Below, piece after piece: positions 17,602 to 27,416 of a stretch of DNA of 64,000 nucleotides. Under the pieces are notes generated by a model that made no database searches, was not told where the DNA came from, and saw only the letters and a program-made list of their open reading frames with translations. Each line of letters opens with the position of its first letter. Position 1 is the first letter of the stretch. Origin of the DNA: Caballeronia zhejiangensis (GTDB lineage Bacteria; Pseudomonadota; Gammaproteobacteria; Burkholderiales; Burkholderiaceae); contig NZ_JFHD01000027.1 in assembly GCF_000698575.1 (NCBI RefSeq), positions 1-64,000 on the forward strand. The letters run 5' to 3'. Both the position numbers and the translations under genes were made by a program.

Positions 17602-20600
17602 AAAGACGCAATCGTTGCTCTCTGAGCACGTAAAAATCGCGCAACACTATCAGCGCTCGATTCGCCTCGATGTGGACCTCGGGCGGATGGATGCGCTTGA
17701 GGGCTATCTCTGCCACAGCACCGCGCATTTGGTACTGGAAAGCATGTCGCGGCAGCTGATCGAGACGAATCAACGGGCGTTCACATGGACCGGACCGTTT
17801 GGCGGCGGCAAGTCGTCGTTGGCGCTTGCCTTGGCTTCCGCCATCGGTCGCGACCGTTCGCTCCGAGCGAAAGCTCGGGAATCATTGGAACTCGACGATC
17901 TGCGCAGCTTCGATGAGGCGATGCCCACGAAGCGCGGTGGATGGTTGGTGTTGCCTGTCGTAGGCAAGCGCGGAAGCGTTGTTCGCGAGATCGCGCGAAG
18001 CCTCGCAAGGGGATTGGGGCAAGAGGACCTGCTCGACTTGCGCAAAGTCAGTCCAGCCTCGGTCATTGAGTCGCTGTGCGCCGCTGCGAACGAAAGACGA
18101 TTCGACGGTGTGATGCTCCTCATTGACGAGATGGGCAAGTTTTTGGAAGCTTCGGCAACAGGCGGGGACGACGTCTACTTCTTCCAGGAACTTGCAGAAG
18201 CTGCAGCACGTGCAGCGGGACGAGTTGTCGTAGTTGGCATCCTCCATCAATCGTTCCGACAGTACGCCACACGTTTGGGCCTCGATAGCCGAGATGATTG
18301 GGCGAAAGTACAGGGTCGTTTCTCGGATATCTCGCTTGTCGCCGCCAACGACGAGGTGGTCGAATTGTTGTCGCGGGCAATCGAGACCGATTTCCCCCAT
18401 CCGTCGACCCACGAGGCTGCTACTGTGGTCGCCAACGCTATTCAGCGTCGGCGACCCACGATTGGCGCAGGTCTCGCTGAGAAGCTTGACGGTTGCTGGC
18501 CGCTACATCCAACGATGGCTGCGCTGCTTGGACCGGTGTCAAAACGACAGTTCGGGCAGAATGAGCGAAGTACTTTCGGGTTTCTTGCTTCGGTCGAACC
18601 TCACGGCTTTCGGTCGTTCTTGAATGAGCAGCTTGTTGACGAAAGCTCGTGGTATCGACCTGATCATTACTGGGATTTCTTGCGTGCGAACCTTGAACCG
18701 GCAATTCTGGCGTCTTCTGACGGCCATCGATGGGCGCAGGCCGTCGAAGCTGTTGAACGCTCAGAGGCTCGTGGCGGATCGCTTCACATCTCCCTAATCA
18801 AGAACATTGCCATCATCGACCTTTTCCGAAGCGGTTCCGGCCTCACTGCGGAAGAGGATGTGCTGAAGTCGCTCCATCCCACCGCGACTGAGGCGGAATT
18901 GCAGCAGGCGATGTCCGACCTCGATAAATGGCGCGTTGCCATCTTCCGCAAGCACATCGGTGCCTGGTCTGTTTTTGAGGGAAGTGACTTCGACATTGAC
19001 GTTGCAGTCTCGCAAGCTAGAGGCTCGCTTCCGGCGCTGGATTTGGAGCTCCTGACACGACTCGCTAATCTGCATCCTGTTGTCGCAAAGCGCCACTACA
19101 GTGAAACGGGCACATTGAGGTGGATGAGCACGTCGCTCTGCCACCTAGACGACGTTCCGCGCATGATCGATCGATTCTCGCCGACGAGCGGCGAGTTCGG
19201 CCAGTTCGTTATGGTGCTGCCGTCCAGGGAGGCATCTGTGCGCGGGGCAAAGAAACACTGCCTCTCGTTTCTCGAAGCAGCTGCAAAACAAAAATATTCA
19301 TACCCGACGATTCTGGGCCTACCGCTGAACCACGCACGGATTCACGAGCTTGGAGTCGAGCTTCTAGCTTTGCAGGCCGTGCAGAAATCTCGACCGGAAC
19401 TTGAGGGCGATTCTGTCGCGCGCCGCGAGTTGTTGGCACGGACCGCAGTGGTTCGGACACGGCTGGAAGAAGCGCTGCGCGAGGGTCTAACGGGCGCTAT
19501 CTGGCTTGGGGCCGCCGATGAGGATTTGAAGGGCGTTCGCTTATCGGCGCTCGCTTCGACAATCGCAGACGAGCTCTATAAGAAAGCTCCCAAGGTCCAC
19601 AACGAGCTCGTGAATCGAGACAATCTCTCATCCAACAGTGTCAAAGCCCGCCGTGACCTGCTTCACCGTATGTTAGGTCACGAAGCGAAAGAAACCTTAG
19701 GGTTGGAGGGCTATCCCGCGGAACGAGGGCTGTACGAATCAATCCTCGCAAGTACAGGCCTTCATAGTTTCGACGCAGAAAATGAACGATGGGGATTCTC
19801 CGTGCCGTCAGGCGGCGCATCACGTCATTTTGCAGCGCTATGGCGGATGACTGCGAAGCTTTTTGTTGGACATGAGCGGCGCGTGGACTTGTCGGAAGTC
19901 TACGCTCGGTGGAGCGCGCCCCCTTTCGGGGTTCGCTCAGGCATTCATCCAATCCTTCTCCTTGCGTTCATCAACTCACATAAAGAAAGCATCGCGGTCT
20001 ACAAGGATGGGATGTTCGTCCCGGGACTAAGCGACGCTGACATTGATGAATGTTTGCAGGACCCGCGGCGGTTCTCTCTGCGCTGGGTTACGATCGACCA
20101 GGATCGTGCTGCGATCCTAACCGGCGTTGCATCGATTATCGGCTCTGTGACTGGAACACGAGTAGTGGCAGACCCGCTCGAGGCCGCCCGCGGATTAGTG
20201 TCGCTAATAATGGCACTACCAGCATGGGTGAAGCGGACACAGAAGCTATCAGACAGCGCGCGATCGGTGCGCGACATGCTACTCAAGGCTAGTGACCCGC
20301 ACAAAGTATTGTTTGTCGATTTGAAGACACTTCTCAGCGCGCACACCGCCGCAGACTATGTGAAGGAACTTCGGCCGGCGATGGAAAAGCTTTCGTCCGC
20401 GTACGACAGAATGCTGCAATCGGTGGGCGACCGAATGCTTGAAGCACTCGATTCGAGCCTTGCTGACCTAGGAAGTCTGCGTAAGCGTGCCACCGGTCTT
20501 GTCGGCGTATCCGGCGACTTTCGGTTAGACGCATTCGCGACACGGCTTACAACGTTCGAAGGAAAACGCGAAGACCTCGAGGGTATCTTGAGTCTCGCTG

Positions 20601-20947
20601 CAAACAAGCCTCCGCGAGACTGGAATGATCGTGACATCGATGTCGCACTTCTTGCGATCGCCGAGTGGGCGCTAAGGTTCAAGCAGGTCGAGGCACTATT
20701 GTCGGTGCAGGGACGGGCGCCAACGCGGGAGGCGTTCGCAATCGTGATTGGTGCTGGGAAGGAAAGCAAGTCCGTCTCAAGAACCTTCGAGATATCCGAG
20801 CGGGATTTGCCTACTGTGAAGCGAATTGCCACGTCGCTGCTTGACCAAATGACTGGCAGGGGATTGAAAACAGAAATACTGCTGGCCGCCTTGGCGCAAG
20901 CCGGGATGTCAATAACGGAAAACAATAAGGACGGCTGCCATGGCTGA
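17594..20947 (+). CDS. sspC: SspC-like large P-loop ATPase
   Basis: Encodes 1117 aa. Walker A GPFGGGKS lies at residues 67-74 and a Walker B-like VMLLIDEMGKF at about 172-182. The N-terminal quarter is an AAA/STAND-like ATPase; the remainder is long, helical and without recognisable catalytic motifs. The start overlaps the 3' end of sspB by 8 bp and the stop overlaps sspD by 8 bp, giving a tightly coupled operon. In Ssp systems the SspC ATPase supports SspB/SspD in placing sulfur in one DNA strand. Similar large ATPases occur in BREX-type systems, but the neighbours here point to Ssp. Confidence 0.8.
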   Translation: MSKKTQSLLSEHVKIAQHYQRSIRLDVDLGRMDALEGYLCHSTAHLVLESMSRQLIETNQRAFTWTGPFGGGKSSLALALASAIGRDRSLRAKARESLELDDLRSFDEAMPTKRGGWLVLPVVGKRGSVVREIARSLARGLGQEDLLDLRKVSPASVIESLCAAANERRFDGVMLLIDEMGKFLEASATGGDDVYFFQELAEAAARAAGRVVVVGILHQSFRQYATRLGLDSRDDWAKVQGRFSDISLVAANDEVVELLSRAIETDFPHPSTHEAATVVANAIQRRRPTIGAGLAEKLDGCWPLHPTMAALLGPVSKRQFGQNERSTFGFLASVEPHGFRSFLNEQLVDESSWYRPDHYWDFLRANLEPAILASSDGHRWAQAVEAVERSEARGGSLHISLIKNIAIIDLFRSGSGLTAEEDVLKSLHPTATEAELQQAMSDLDKWRVAIFRKHIGAWSVFEGSDFDIDVAVSQARGSLPALDLELLTRLANLHPVVAKRHYSETGTLRWMSTSLCHLDDVPRMIDRFSPTSGEFGQFVMVLPSREASVRGAKKHCLSFLEAAAKQKYSYPTILGLPLNHARIHELGVELLALQAVQKSRPELEGDSVARRELLARTAVVRTRLEEALREGLTGAIWLGAADEDLKGVRLSALASTIADELYKKAPKVHNELVNRDNLSSNSVKARRDLLHRMLGHEAKETLGLEGYPAERGLYESILASTGLHSFDAENERWGFSVPSGGASRHFAALWRMTAKLFVGHERRVDLSEVYARWSAPPFGVRSGIHPILLLAFINSHKESIAVYKDGMFVPGLSDADIDECLQDPRRFSLRWVTIDQDRAAILTGVASIIGSVTGTRVVADPLEAARGLVSLIMALPAWVKRTQKLSDSARSVRDMLLKASDPHKVLFVDLKTLLSAHTAADYVKELRPAMEKLSSAYDRMLQSVGDRMLEALDSSLADLGSLRKRATGLVGVSGDFRLDAFATRLTTFEGKREDLEGILSLAANKPPRDWNDRDIDVALLAIAEWALRFKQVEALLSVQGRAPTREAFAIVIGAGKESKSVSRTFEISERDLPTVKRIATSLLDQMTGRGLKTEILLAALAQAGMSITENNKDGCHG

Positions 20948-21779
20948 AAAACACGTACTCGGGCTCTCGGGCGGGAAGGATAGTGCGGCACTCGCAGTCT
21001 ACATGCGTCAACAGCGGCCAGATCTAGACATCGAGTATTTTTTTACCGACACGGGGAAAGAGCTCCCGGAAGTATATGAGTTCCTTGGACGGCTGGAGGG
21101 TTTTCTCGGCAAGCCTATCCTTCGACTTAATCCTCGAAGGGACTTTGACTTTTGGCTCAAAGAATATGGACACTTCCTGCCGTCTGCGCAGACTCGTTGG
21201 TGCACGCGGCAACTCAAGCTGTTGCCGTTTGAGCAGTGGGTAAGACCGATGCTCGTTCAAGGGGAGACCGTCGTATCGTATGTTGCTATCCGCTCGGACG
21301 AGGAGTACCGAGAAGGGTACTCCTCGAAGCACGCACGGCTCCTAGTCAAGCTTCCATTCCGGGAAGATGGCATCGACAAAGCCGGAGTGATGGACATACT
21401 GCAAGCCTCTGGAGTTGGTGTTCCTAAGTACTACGATTGGCGTTCACGAAGCGGGTGCACCTTTTGTTTCTTCCAACAAAAGATCGAATGGGTTCGTTTG
21501 AAGCGCGAGCATCCCGATGCGTTTGAAGAAGCTAAGGCATACGAAAAGTCCGCACTTGAGCATGGTTCTCCGTTTACATGGACAAAAGGAGAGCCGCTTA
21601 CTGAGCTTGAAAAGCCGGGGAGGATCGCGCAGATCGAAAGCGACTACGAGATACGGCGGCACCGTGAGGCCAGCCGAAGGCCTGTGAACCCGCTTCGACC
21701 GGTAGCCGTTAATGAAGATCTCGACGATCTATTTCTTGAAGAAGAGGGTGGTGGAGCATGCTTGGTTTGCCACAAATGA
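20940..21779 (+). CDS. sspD: SspD/DndC-like PAPS reductase-family sulfur incorporation enzyme
   Basis: Encodes 279 aa. The ATP-pyrophosphatase PP-loop SGGKDS is at residues 10-15. Cysteines at C88 (RWCTRQ), C173 and C176 (SGCTFC) and a C-terminal CxxC (C274, C277) could bind an Fe-S cluster, as in DndC. In phosphorothioation systems this protein activates the DNA backbone with ATP for replacement of a non-bridging oxygen by sulfur. A housekeeping sulfate-assimilation CysH is less likely because of the cysteine pattern and the operon with sspB and sspC. It is the last gene of the plus-strand operon. Confidence 0.85.
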   Translation: MAEKHVLGLSGGKDSAALAVYMRQQRPDLDIEYFFTDTGKELPEVYEFLGRLEGFLGKPILRLNPRRDFDFWLKEYGHFLPSAQTRWCTRQLKLLPFEQWVRPMLVQGETVVSYVAIRSDEEYREGYSSKHARLLVKLPFREDGIDKAGVMDILQASGVGVPKYYDWRSRSGCTFCFFQQKIEWVRLKREHPDAFEEAKAYEKSALEHGSPFTWTKGEPLTELEKPGRIAQIESDYEIRRHREASRRPVNPLRPVAVNEDLDDLFLEEEGGGACLVCHK

Positions 21780-21912
21780 GCGTATGCGCCTGTGGTGCCA
21801 AGCAAATAAGCATGGCCGAGCTCCTAATGACCAGGGAGGTCGACCGTGCGTGACAAAGACTCCTGATGTTCGCTAGGAATCGACCACATCGAGAGAGTTG
21901 CACTGGAAAATT

Positions 21913-21943
21913 AGCCCTCGACCTGTTTTCGCCGAGGGCTTTA
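21913..21943. terminator. Shared bidirectional terminator between sspD and sspH
   Basis: Inverted repeat AGCCCTCG (21913-21920) and CGAGGGCT (21933-21940) with a 12-nt loop, T-rich after the stem on plus (GGGCTTTA) and A-rich before it. It lies between the ends of two converging operons and can serve both. Confidence 0.7.
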
Positions 21944-21953
21944 CGGTTTAAGT

Positions 21954-24900
21954 TTAAGCCTCGGTGTCTCTTGAACGGTCAGCTTTAATTGCGTCGACCG
22001 CCAACCCGATATCTTCATCAGACAGGAACGGGGCCTGAGCGAACAATAGCCCGTGCTCTCCAGTGAGTTTGGCCGCTAGGTGTCCTTTACCCAAGAGTAG
22101 TTCCGCACCGGGCCTGTCCAAAGCGATGCGTGAAGTTGCCTCGCTCGACACCTTAAGTATTAAACGGTTTCCGAGATTTTCCCGCAGTTGCATTGGCATA
22201 ACATCCTTGTCCGGTCTCTGTGCCGCAAAGAATAGATGGATACCCGCCGCTCGCGCCTTGACACCCAAACGCGCGACGGCAGCGCTGACCGTCGCTTTGT
22301 AGGTATCCTCCAGCATCCAATCTGCGAATTCGTCGTGTACAACGAAAACCATGGGCATCCTGTCGGCCGGAGCGACTTTCGCGTTGTATGTTGGCAAGTC
22401 TCGAGCCTTTGCCGATGCGAACACGCGATAACGCTCCTCCATTTCTTCAACCAACACCTTGAGTACTTCAACCGCGCGTTCGCGCGATGTGATTATCGGC
22501 TCTCGTAGATGCGGGAGTTCTTCCAAAGCCGAATAATCCACGCCCATTTTTGGGTCGATGAGAACGATATTCGCTAATGAACTTGGATTCGTTGCTGCGA
22601 TATCGAGGAGAAGCGCTTGGATCAGAACTGACTTGCCGCTGCCAGTCGACCCCGCAATAAGCGAGTGAGGCTCGTGCTGCGATAGTCCTTCGAAGTCGCC
22701 TCCCAGATTCAGGTAGAGGATGTTTCCGTTTAGCTCTTGGACGCCGAGTACGAACGACGTGTTGATTCCGGCTGTATTTCGCTTTACAGCGCGACGTTCC
22801 CAGACTTCCCATAGGGACACCGCCTTTCGATTAGGGCTAGCAATCGATACGATGATCTCGCCGGGGCGCGGTTGCACCGACAACAGCGCAAGGCTGTGCG
22901 TCGTTAGCAGCTGCATACGTTTGGCCTCGATGTCCTCGGTACGGAGTCGATCTGAACCCGCGAGCCGAATAAGACAGCCGTTCGGCGTGAGTCTGGTTCC
23001 AAGCACGCTAGCCTGGAAACCGTAGCTGTTCATTGCCTTCTTGAACGTAGCGGCGATTTGTGCGGCCCAGCCCCCTCTGTCATCAAGCGATTCGCCGCCC
23101 TGTACAACCTCTTGCGCGATGAGACTTGAGAGCGCAGGCCCATAGGCGGCGTTGCCACCGGTTTCCGCCGAGCCTGCCGCAATTGCAACCGTGGAGACCG
23201 TGAGATCGTCAAAATTCGAGCTTGCGAGTTGACCCGTATCCGTCGCAGACTCGGTAGACACTCCTCCATGCGTCGCCGCAGTTGGGACGACTTCAAGCGG
23301 CTCCCCGACGTTGTTCTCCGATAGCTCGGACACGTCGACCGCGAGCTTGTCAACCATCGCGGACCACGAAACCCGCGGTGCCGGTGGAACCGCATTACAC
23401 GTCATCCAGGGCGTTTCCGTTCCAATTGATGCACGCACTGGTGTTGGGTCGGTATTGCGCACATACGCCGCTGCTAAGTCGCGAAGTTGCGCTCGGTCAA
23501 AGACCTCTTGGAAGGCAATGGCCGGCGAGCCCACGTCAACTTCTACCTGGTCAGCGACCGAAGACCCGCTGGCTCCCGCCTCCGTTGAGTGTACGAACAC
23601 ATGCGAGTATCCACGCAAGGTCATCTTGATCGTACCATCGCGGATCGCAGCCCGAGCGCGCTCGAGTAACGCGGTCTGGCTTGGCAGGGCAATAGCATCG
23701 ACCAGAAGGTCAGCCAGTCTTGCCAACCAGAGGTCTCGATCAAGGCGACCCGGATCTCCAAACAGTGCCTCCTTTAGCGTTGACAAGGTTGCAAGCAGTT
23801 GCGTCTTCGACGTTCGGCGAGCATCGGCGACGTTGGCTACGCCAACGTACTTTGATTCGACGACGACTAAATGTAAGCGAATACCGTCTTGCGCGTCCTC
23901 GACGCATAGGCCGAGCAGATCAGCAATTCGGTTCTCCCGCTGCGCGAGCCAGGATGCATAATCGTCAAGGAGGAAAAAGACCTGGATCGAAGCTTTATCA
24001 GCGCCTCCGCAGAGCGACTGAAACTCGCGTCTTACGATGAATCGGCTGAGAACCAGGCCAAGCATCTCGCCAGCGGAAACCCCGCGTTTCGCTGCTCGAA
24101 GGACGATGTCTCCCGATATCGATAAGGCGTCCATTATGATTCGGTCCGTTCCAGCATCGAGGCCAGCCGAGTCGATCTGAAGTCCCAGTTCCTCCAAACG
24201 TCGGCGGGCAAGTACGCGAAGAAGACGGAGCTCCGATGTTGAGCTAACAATCATATTGCGACCGTTTGTCCGCTGCCGACGGTAACGAACGACGTTGATG
24301 TTGTTAGCTAGCAATTGCCGCTTATCCAACAATTCATCGTAAGTGGCTACCCACTCAGCAATGCTGTGTGCGTCGTCGAATAACGACTTGAGCTTTTCAT
24401 CTTGCAAGGATATCTGGCGCGCAGGTACAAGATGATCGTTCGGTGGCACATCTTTTTTTCGAACAACAGCGCCCACCATGTCTACGTATGCGCGGCCCGA
24501 CGCGGTTTGTTGCGGACAAGTTAGGAAAGTTGTCGACTTAAGTTCATCCTCTCCAGAGATACTGCGATACGACCAACGGGATGGCGCATGTTCCATCGAG
24601 TTTCTGTGATTTAGCCAGTGCAACCTAACCCATTCCGGAGAAGCAGTACGAGAGACGACGTCATGCAGAAAGGCGATATCGAACGGGCGAAAGCCATGCG
24701 CGACTTCGGGCAATGCGGCATTAGGCGGGGTGACCGAAATCCTGAGTTTCGACATAAAGCTGTCGGATGTCGCACCGATAACGGCCATGTCAGGGTCTGC
24801 TTCGGAACTACTTACTAACTCTGCGTACACGCGGCGAAGTTTATTGGCGTCAGTGTGGCGCACTGAAACATTGCACTGTAAATCGGGCTGTGCGTCGGCG

Positions 24901-27416
24901 AAGTCACTGAGTTCTCGAACCGTTGTAAGCGGCAGCGTTGCAGCGTCTGCGTTGTAAAGAACGATCGACAGGTTACTTGCTTCGTGCCGTTGCAGACTCA
25001 CGTAGCGCTCGATGAGCTCTCTAATTTGCCGGGACGCCTCTAATGGTGTGACATCACTCATGTCAGCACCTTCACCAACAGCGGGCTCTTCCATCAGGCT
25101 GTACCCATTCTCGGTGCTCGTTTCGGCGACTAATCGCGCGACGCCTCCTCGCTCGGCAACGGCGATTTCCGGATAGAAGGGATGAGCAAGCTCATCGCTG
25201 AACTCTTGGAAGAATATGTTGCGGTCGCCAAAGTCTGTGTGTTCTGTCCCAAGGAGGTGATTTATGAGCCCGCATGTGCGCCGCAGCTTGACCGAAAGGG
25301 CCTTCATCCTTTCAGGATGCCACGGAGGAACAATCACGCACGGCTTTTCGCCTGTTACGGCTACCGTGCCGACACGAAGCACTTCGCTGACAAGTTTAGA
25401 GCGCGCAACGTCACCACGGGCGTTCTCCTTCAATGTCCGTAACAGTTCGCCGAACGAATCGGCTTGTCGCATGGCGGCCTCAGTATGCAAACCCCGCTCG
25501 GCGAAATCAGACAATGCCTCTAAGTAATCTTTCTCGAACCGATGGAGCGCCGTGCTGATTGCAATGGCTTGCTCTTCGGTTATTCTGCCCTCGTCTTTCA
25601 GTGGCTTCAGACGACGGCCGATCTCATGACTCAAACTCTTCAACTTCGAAGGGGGCGGGACCAAAGACCCCGCGTCTCGTCCGAATGTAGCTTCAAACGT
25701 GTTGACGTCGAGCAAGGAGACGGCTTGTACACCTCCTTTTTTGCTCACTAGCCGCCGCGGAACCTCGGTCGCAGTAATCGCTGCTTTCTGCCGGAGGCGA
25801 CCGATGTCGTCGTAGAGCTGGAGGCCGACAGCTTGCGGCCGTCCGATCCATAGAAGGTGTATTTTCCCCGAAGGGACTGTTTGCTCACCGTTAGTTAGTT
25901 CTAACGAAATCTCAAACTTCAGCTGAATTTGTGGGCGCGCAATGGACGTGACTGACTTGAAGTCGTTTTTAAGTCGGTCCCTCTCGTACTCTAGAAACGC
26001 CGGATATTCTAAGAGAGGGTCGGGGACTTCCGGATTGCTTCCGAGCCCCGGACTACGGACGAATTCGACACGACCTGATAGAAGACTGCGCAGCCCACGG
26101 TACATCGTCGAGAAGTAGCAACCCAAGTCGTGATTAAAACGTTCTCGCCAATCCTTTCTACCTCGATTGACACGGATTTTGATACGCTTAGCACCTGCGG
26201 TCTCAGCCTCTGAGGCCGTTAACCGTTGAATCGCAGTGACAAGGCCGTCGAGGAAATCGGTACATTCAATGGGCTTTCCAAAAAGCGCTTTTTCCCAGTT
26301 CGCCCTTAGCCTCGCATCTTGGTCAAGCCAGTTGCGATGGAGCTCATAAAAACGCTCATCCTCATCATTCCACTCTGAGCGGCTTTCACGCGTGGCGAGG
26401 TCGGCCAAGTACTCTTTACGTTCTGGCGTCAGGACGTCCGGATCCGTGCAGTCGTGCTCAAAGAAGTCCAATGTTTGCTTGGCAAGACTTTCCTTCCGTT
26501 CTTTCGGCCTATCAAAGATGAGGTGGATGCCATCTGCTTCCCATTCAAACTGGCACAGCGCTTGTGCCGCGCTTCGTTCACCGGGTTGCGATGAGATAAA
26601 CGCCAGTATGCTTGCAACGGCGTCTTGATTGATCGATTCGCGGCTTTCGTTGAACCGTTCTTCGATCTCGCTGGACTCAATCGGCTGTCCGTTTTTTCGC
26701 TGCTTCGCGATCAGTGGCGTTCGATCCGTGAAGAGTTTCTCAAACGCTTTGCGCCACGGGCCACTGTGGTGTCCGTACTGCCGCGCGTTGGCGAAAAGCG
26801 AACTGTCACGCGGCAAATGTAAGTACGGGAGCGCCCAACCAAGCGCCGTTCGAATGGCTTCGCCCTTGGTTGTCGAAGCATTGCTGACGGCGCTGCAGTA
26901 TTCGGCCAATTCATAAAGCGACATCTCTTCAGCGACAAGGAGGCCACGAATCGCTGCCCGAAAAACCGCTTGATCTTCCGGAGTTAAAGACATATCGGTT
27001 GCGTCGACCGTGGCGCTTACCCAGTCGCGAGCGTGACTATGAAATTCCGCGGCGCCGATCGCTGCGACATGCTCGAGCGTGTCCGCTAGATTCGGCTCGT
27101 TGCCGTTCGCAGTGAGCATCGCCGCCTTCTCGGTCCGCTGATTTCTGATCGCGCCCGCATTGTTATCGGTCAGGACTTCATCAGGAAGACCGGAATTCTC
27201 GACGAGCCCTCGAGGAATCCGGACCTCAACGCGGCCATGTAATTCCGGGTCCGCAAGAACCTCATGGACAATCGCACTGATATGCTCTTTGCTTAGCCTG
27301 TCTAAGCGGAAAAGCGCAGGACCGTCCGTAGCACGGTCAGGCGCATCAAGAGCAGGAATATGCGAACGAAGAACAGCCGCTCCTACGCGGCCTACAATCT
27401 TATCGGCGATGCTCAA
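21954..27416 (-). CDS. sspH: SspH/DptH-like FtsK/HerA-type ATPase, restriction component
   Basis: A very large protein of 1820 aa. The C-terminal quarter is an FtsK/HerA-like motor: Walker A in GSTGSGKSV (about 1588-1595), ANIVLIDPKMGVDY, Walker B in MVFVVHDEFADW (about 1690), then HLFFAAQRPD. The long N-terminal portion has no motif I recognise and may carry DNA-binding or nuclease parts. Length and position match DptH, the third gene of dptFGH in Dnd restriction, and SspH of SspFGH. Its ATG overlaps the sspG stop as ATGA. SspFGH is reported to damage DNA lacking phosphorothioates, so this is the probable translocating restriction subunit. Confidence 0.8.
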   Translation of the reverse strand: MSIADKIVGRVGAAVLRSHIPALDAPDRATDGPALFRLDRLSKEHISAIVHEVLADPELHGRVEVRIPRGLVENSGLPDEVLTDNNAGAIRNQRTEKAAMLTANGNEPNLADTLEHVAAIGAAEFHSHARDWVSATVDATDMSLTPEDQAVFRAAIRGLLVAEEMSLYELAEYCSAVSNASTTKGEAIRTALGWALPYLHLPRDSSLFANARQYGHHSGPWRKAFEKLFTDRTPLIAKQRKNGQPIESSEIEERFNESRESINQDAVASILAFISSQPGERSAAQALCQFEWEADGIHLIFDRPKERKESLAKQTLDFFEHDCTDPDVLTPERKEYLADLATRESRSEWNDEDERFYELHRNWLDQDARLRANWEKALFGKPIECTDFLDGLVTAIQRLTASEAETAGAKRIKIRVNRGRKDWRERFNHDLGCYFSTMYRGLRSLLSGRVEFVRSPGLGSNPEVPDPLLEYPAFLEYERDRLKNDFKSVTSIARPQIQLKFEISLELTNGEQTVPSGKIHLLWIGRPQAVGLQLYDDIGRLRQKAAITATEVPRRLVSKKGGVQAVSLLDVNTFEATFGRDAGSLVPPPSKLKSLSHEIGRRLKPLKDEGRITEEQAIAISTALHRFEKDYLEALSDFAERGLHTEAAMRQADSFGELLRTLKENARGDVARSKLVSEVLRVGTVAVTGEKPCVIVPPWHPERMKALSVKLRRTCGLINHLLGTEHTDFGDRNIFFQEFSDELAHPFYPEIAVAERGGVARLVAETSTENGYSLMEEPAVGEGADMSDVTPLEASRQIRELIERYVSLQRHEASNLSIVLYNADAATLPLTTVRELSDFADAQPDLQCNVSVRHTDANKLRRVYAELVSSSEADPDMAVIGATSDSFMSKLRISVTPPNAALPEVAHGFRPFDIAFLHDVVSRTASPEWVRLHWLNHRNSMEHAPSRWSYRSISGEDELKSTTFLTCPQQTASGRAYVDMVGAVVRKKDVPPNDHLVPARQISLQDEKLKSLFDDAHSIAEWVATYDELLDKRQLLANNINVVRYRRQRTNGRNMIVSSTSELRLLRVLARRRLEELGLQIDSAGLDAGTDRIIMDALSISGDIVLRAAKRGVSAGEMLGLVLSRFIVRREFQSLCGGADKASIQVFFLLDDYASWLAQRENRIADLLGLCVEDAQDGIRLHLVVVESKYVGVANVADARRTSKTQLLATLSTLKEALFGDPGRLDRDLWLARLADLLVDAIALPSQTALLERARAAIRDGTIKMTLRGYSHVFVHSTEAGASGSSVADQVEVDVGSPAIAFQEVFDRAQLRDLAAAYVRNTDPTPVRASIGTETPWMTCNAVPPAPRVSWSAMVDKLAVDVSELSENNVGEPLEVVPTAATHGGVSTESATDTGQLASSNFDDLTVSTVAIAAGSAETGGNAAYGPALSSLIAQEVVQGGESLDDRGGWAAQIAATFKKAMNSYGFQASVLGTRLTPNGCLIRLAGSDRLRTEDIEAKRMQLLTTHSLALLSVQPRPGEIIVSIASPNRKAVSLWEVWERRAVKRNTAGINTSFVLGVQELNGNILYLNLGGDFEGLSQHEPHSLIAGSTGSGKSVLIQALLLDIAATNPSSLANIVLIDPKMGVDYSALEELPHLREPIITSRERAVEVLKVLVEEMEERYRVFASAKARDLPTYNAKVAPADRMPMVFVVHDEFADWMLEDTYKATVSAAVARLGVKARAAGIHLFFAAQRPDKDVMPMQLRENLGNRLILKVSSEATSRIALDRPGAELLLGKGHLAAKLTGEHGLLFAQAPFLSDEDIGLAVDAIKADRSRDTEA

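Noticed and set aside
20940..21779. Housekeeping sulfate-assimilation PAPS reductase (CysH)
   Set aside because: The cysteine pattern and tight operon with the DUF4007 and ATPase genes fit SspD/DndC better.
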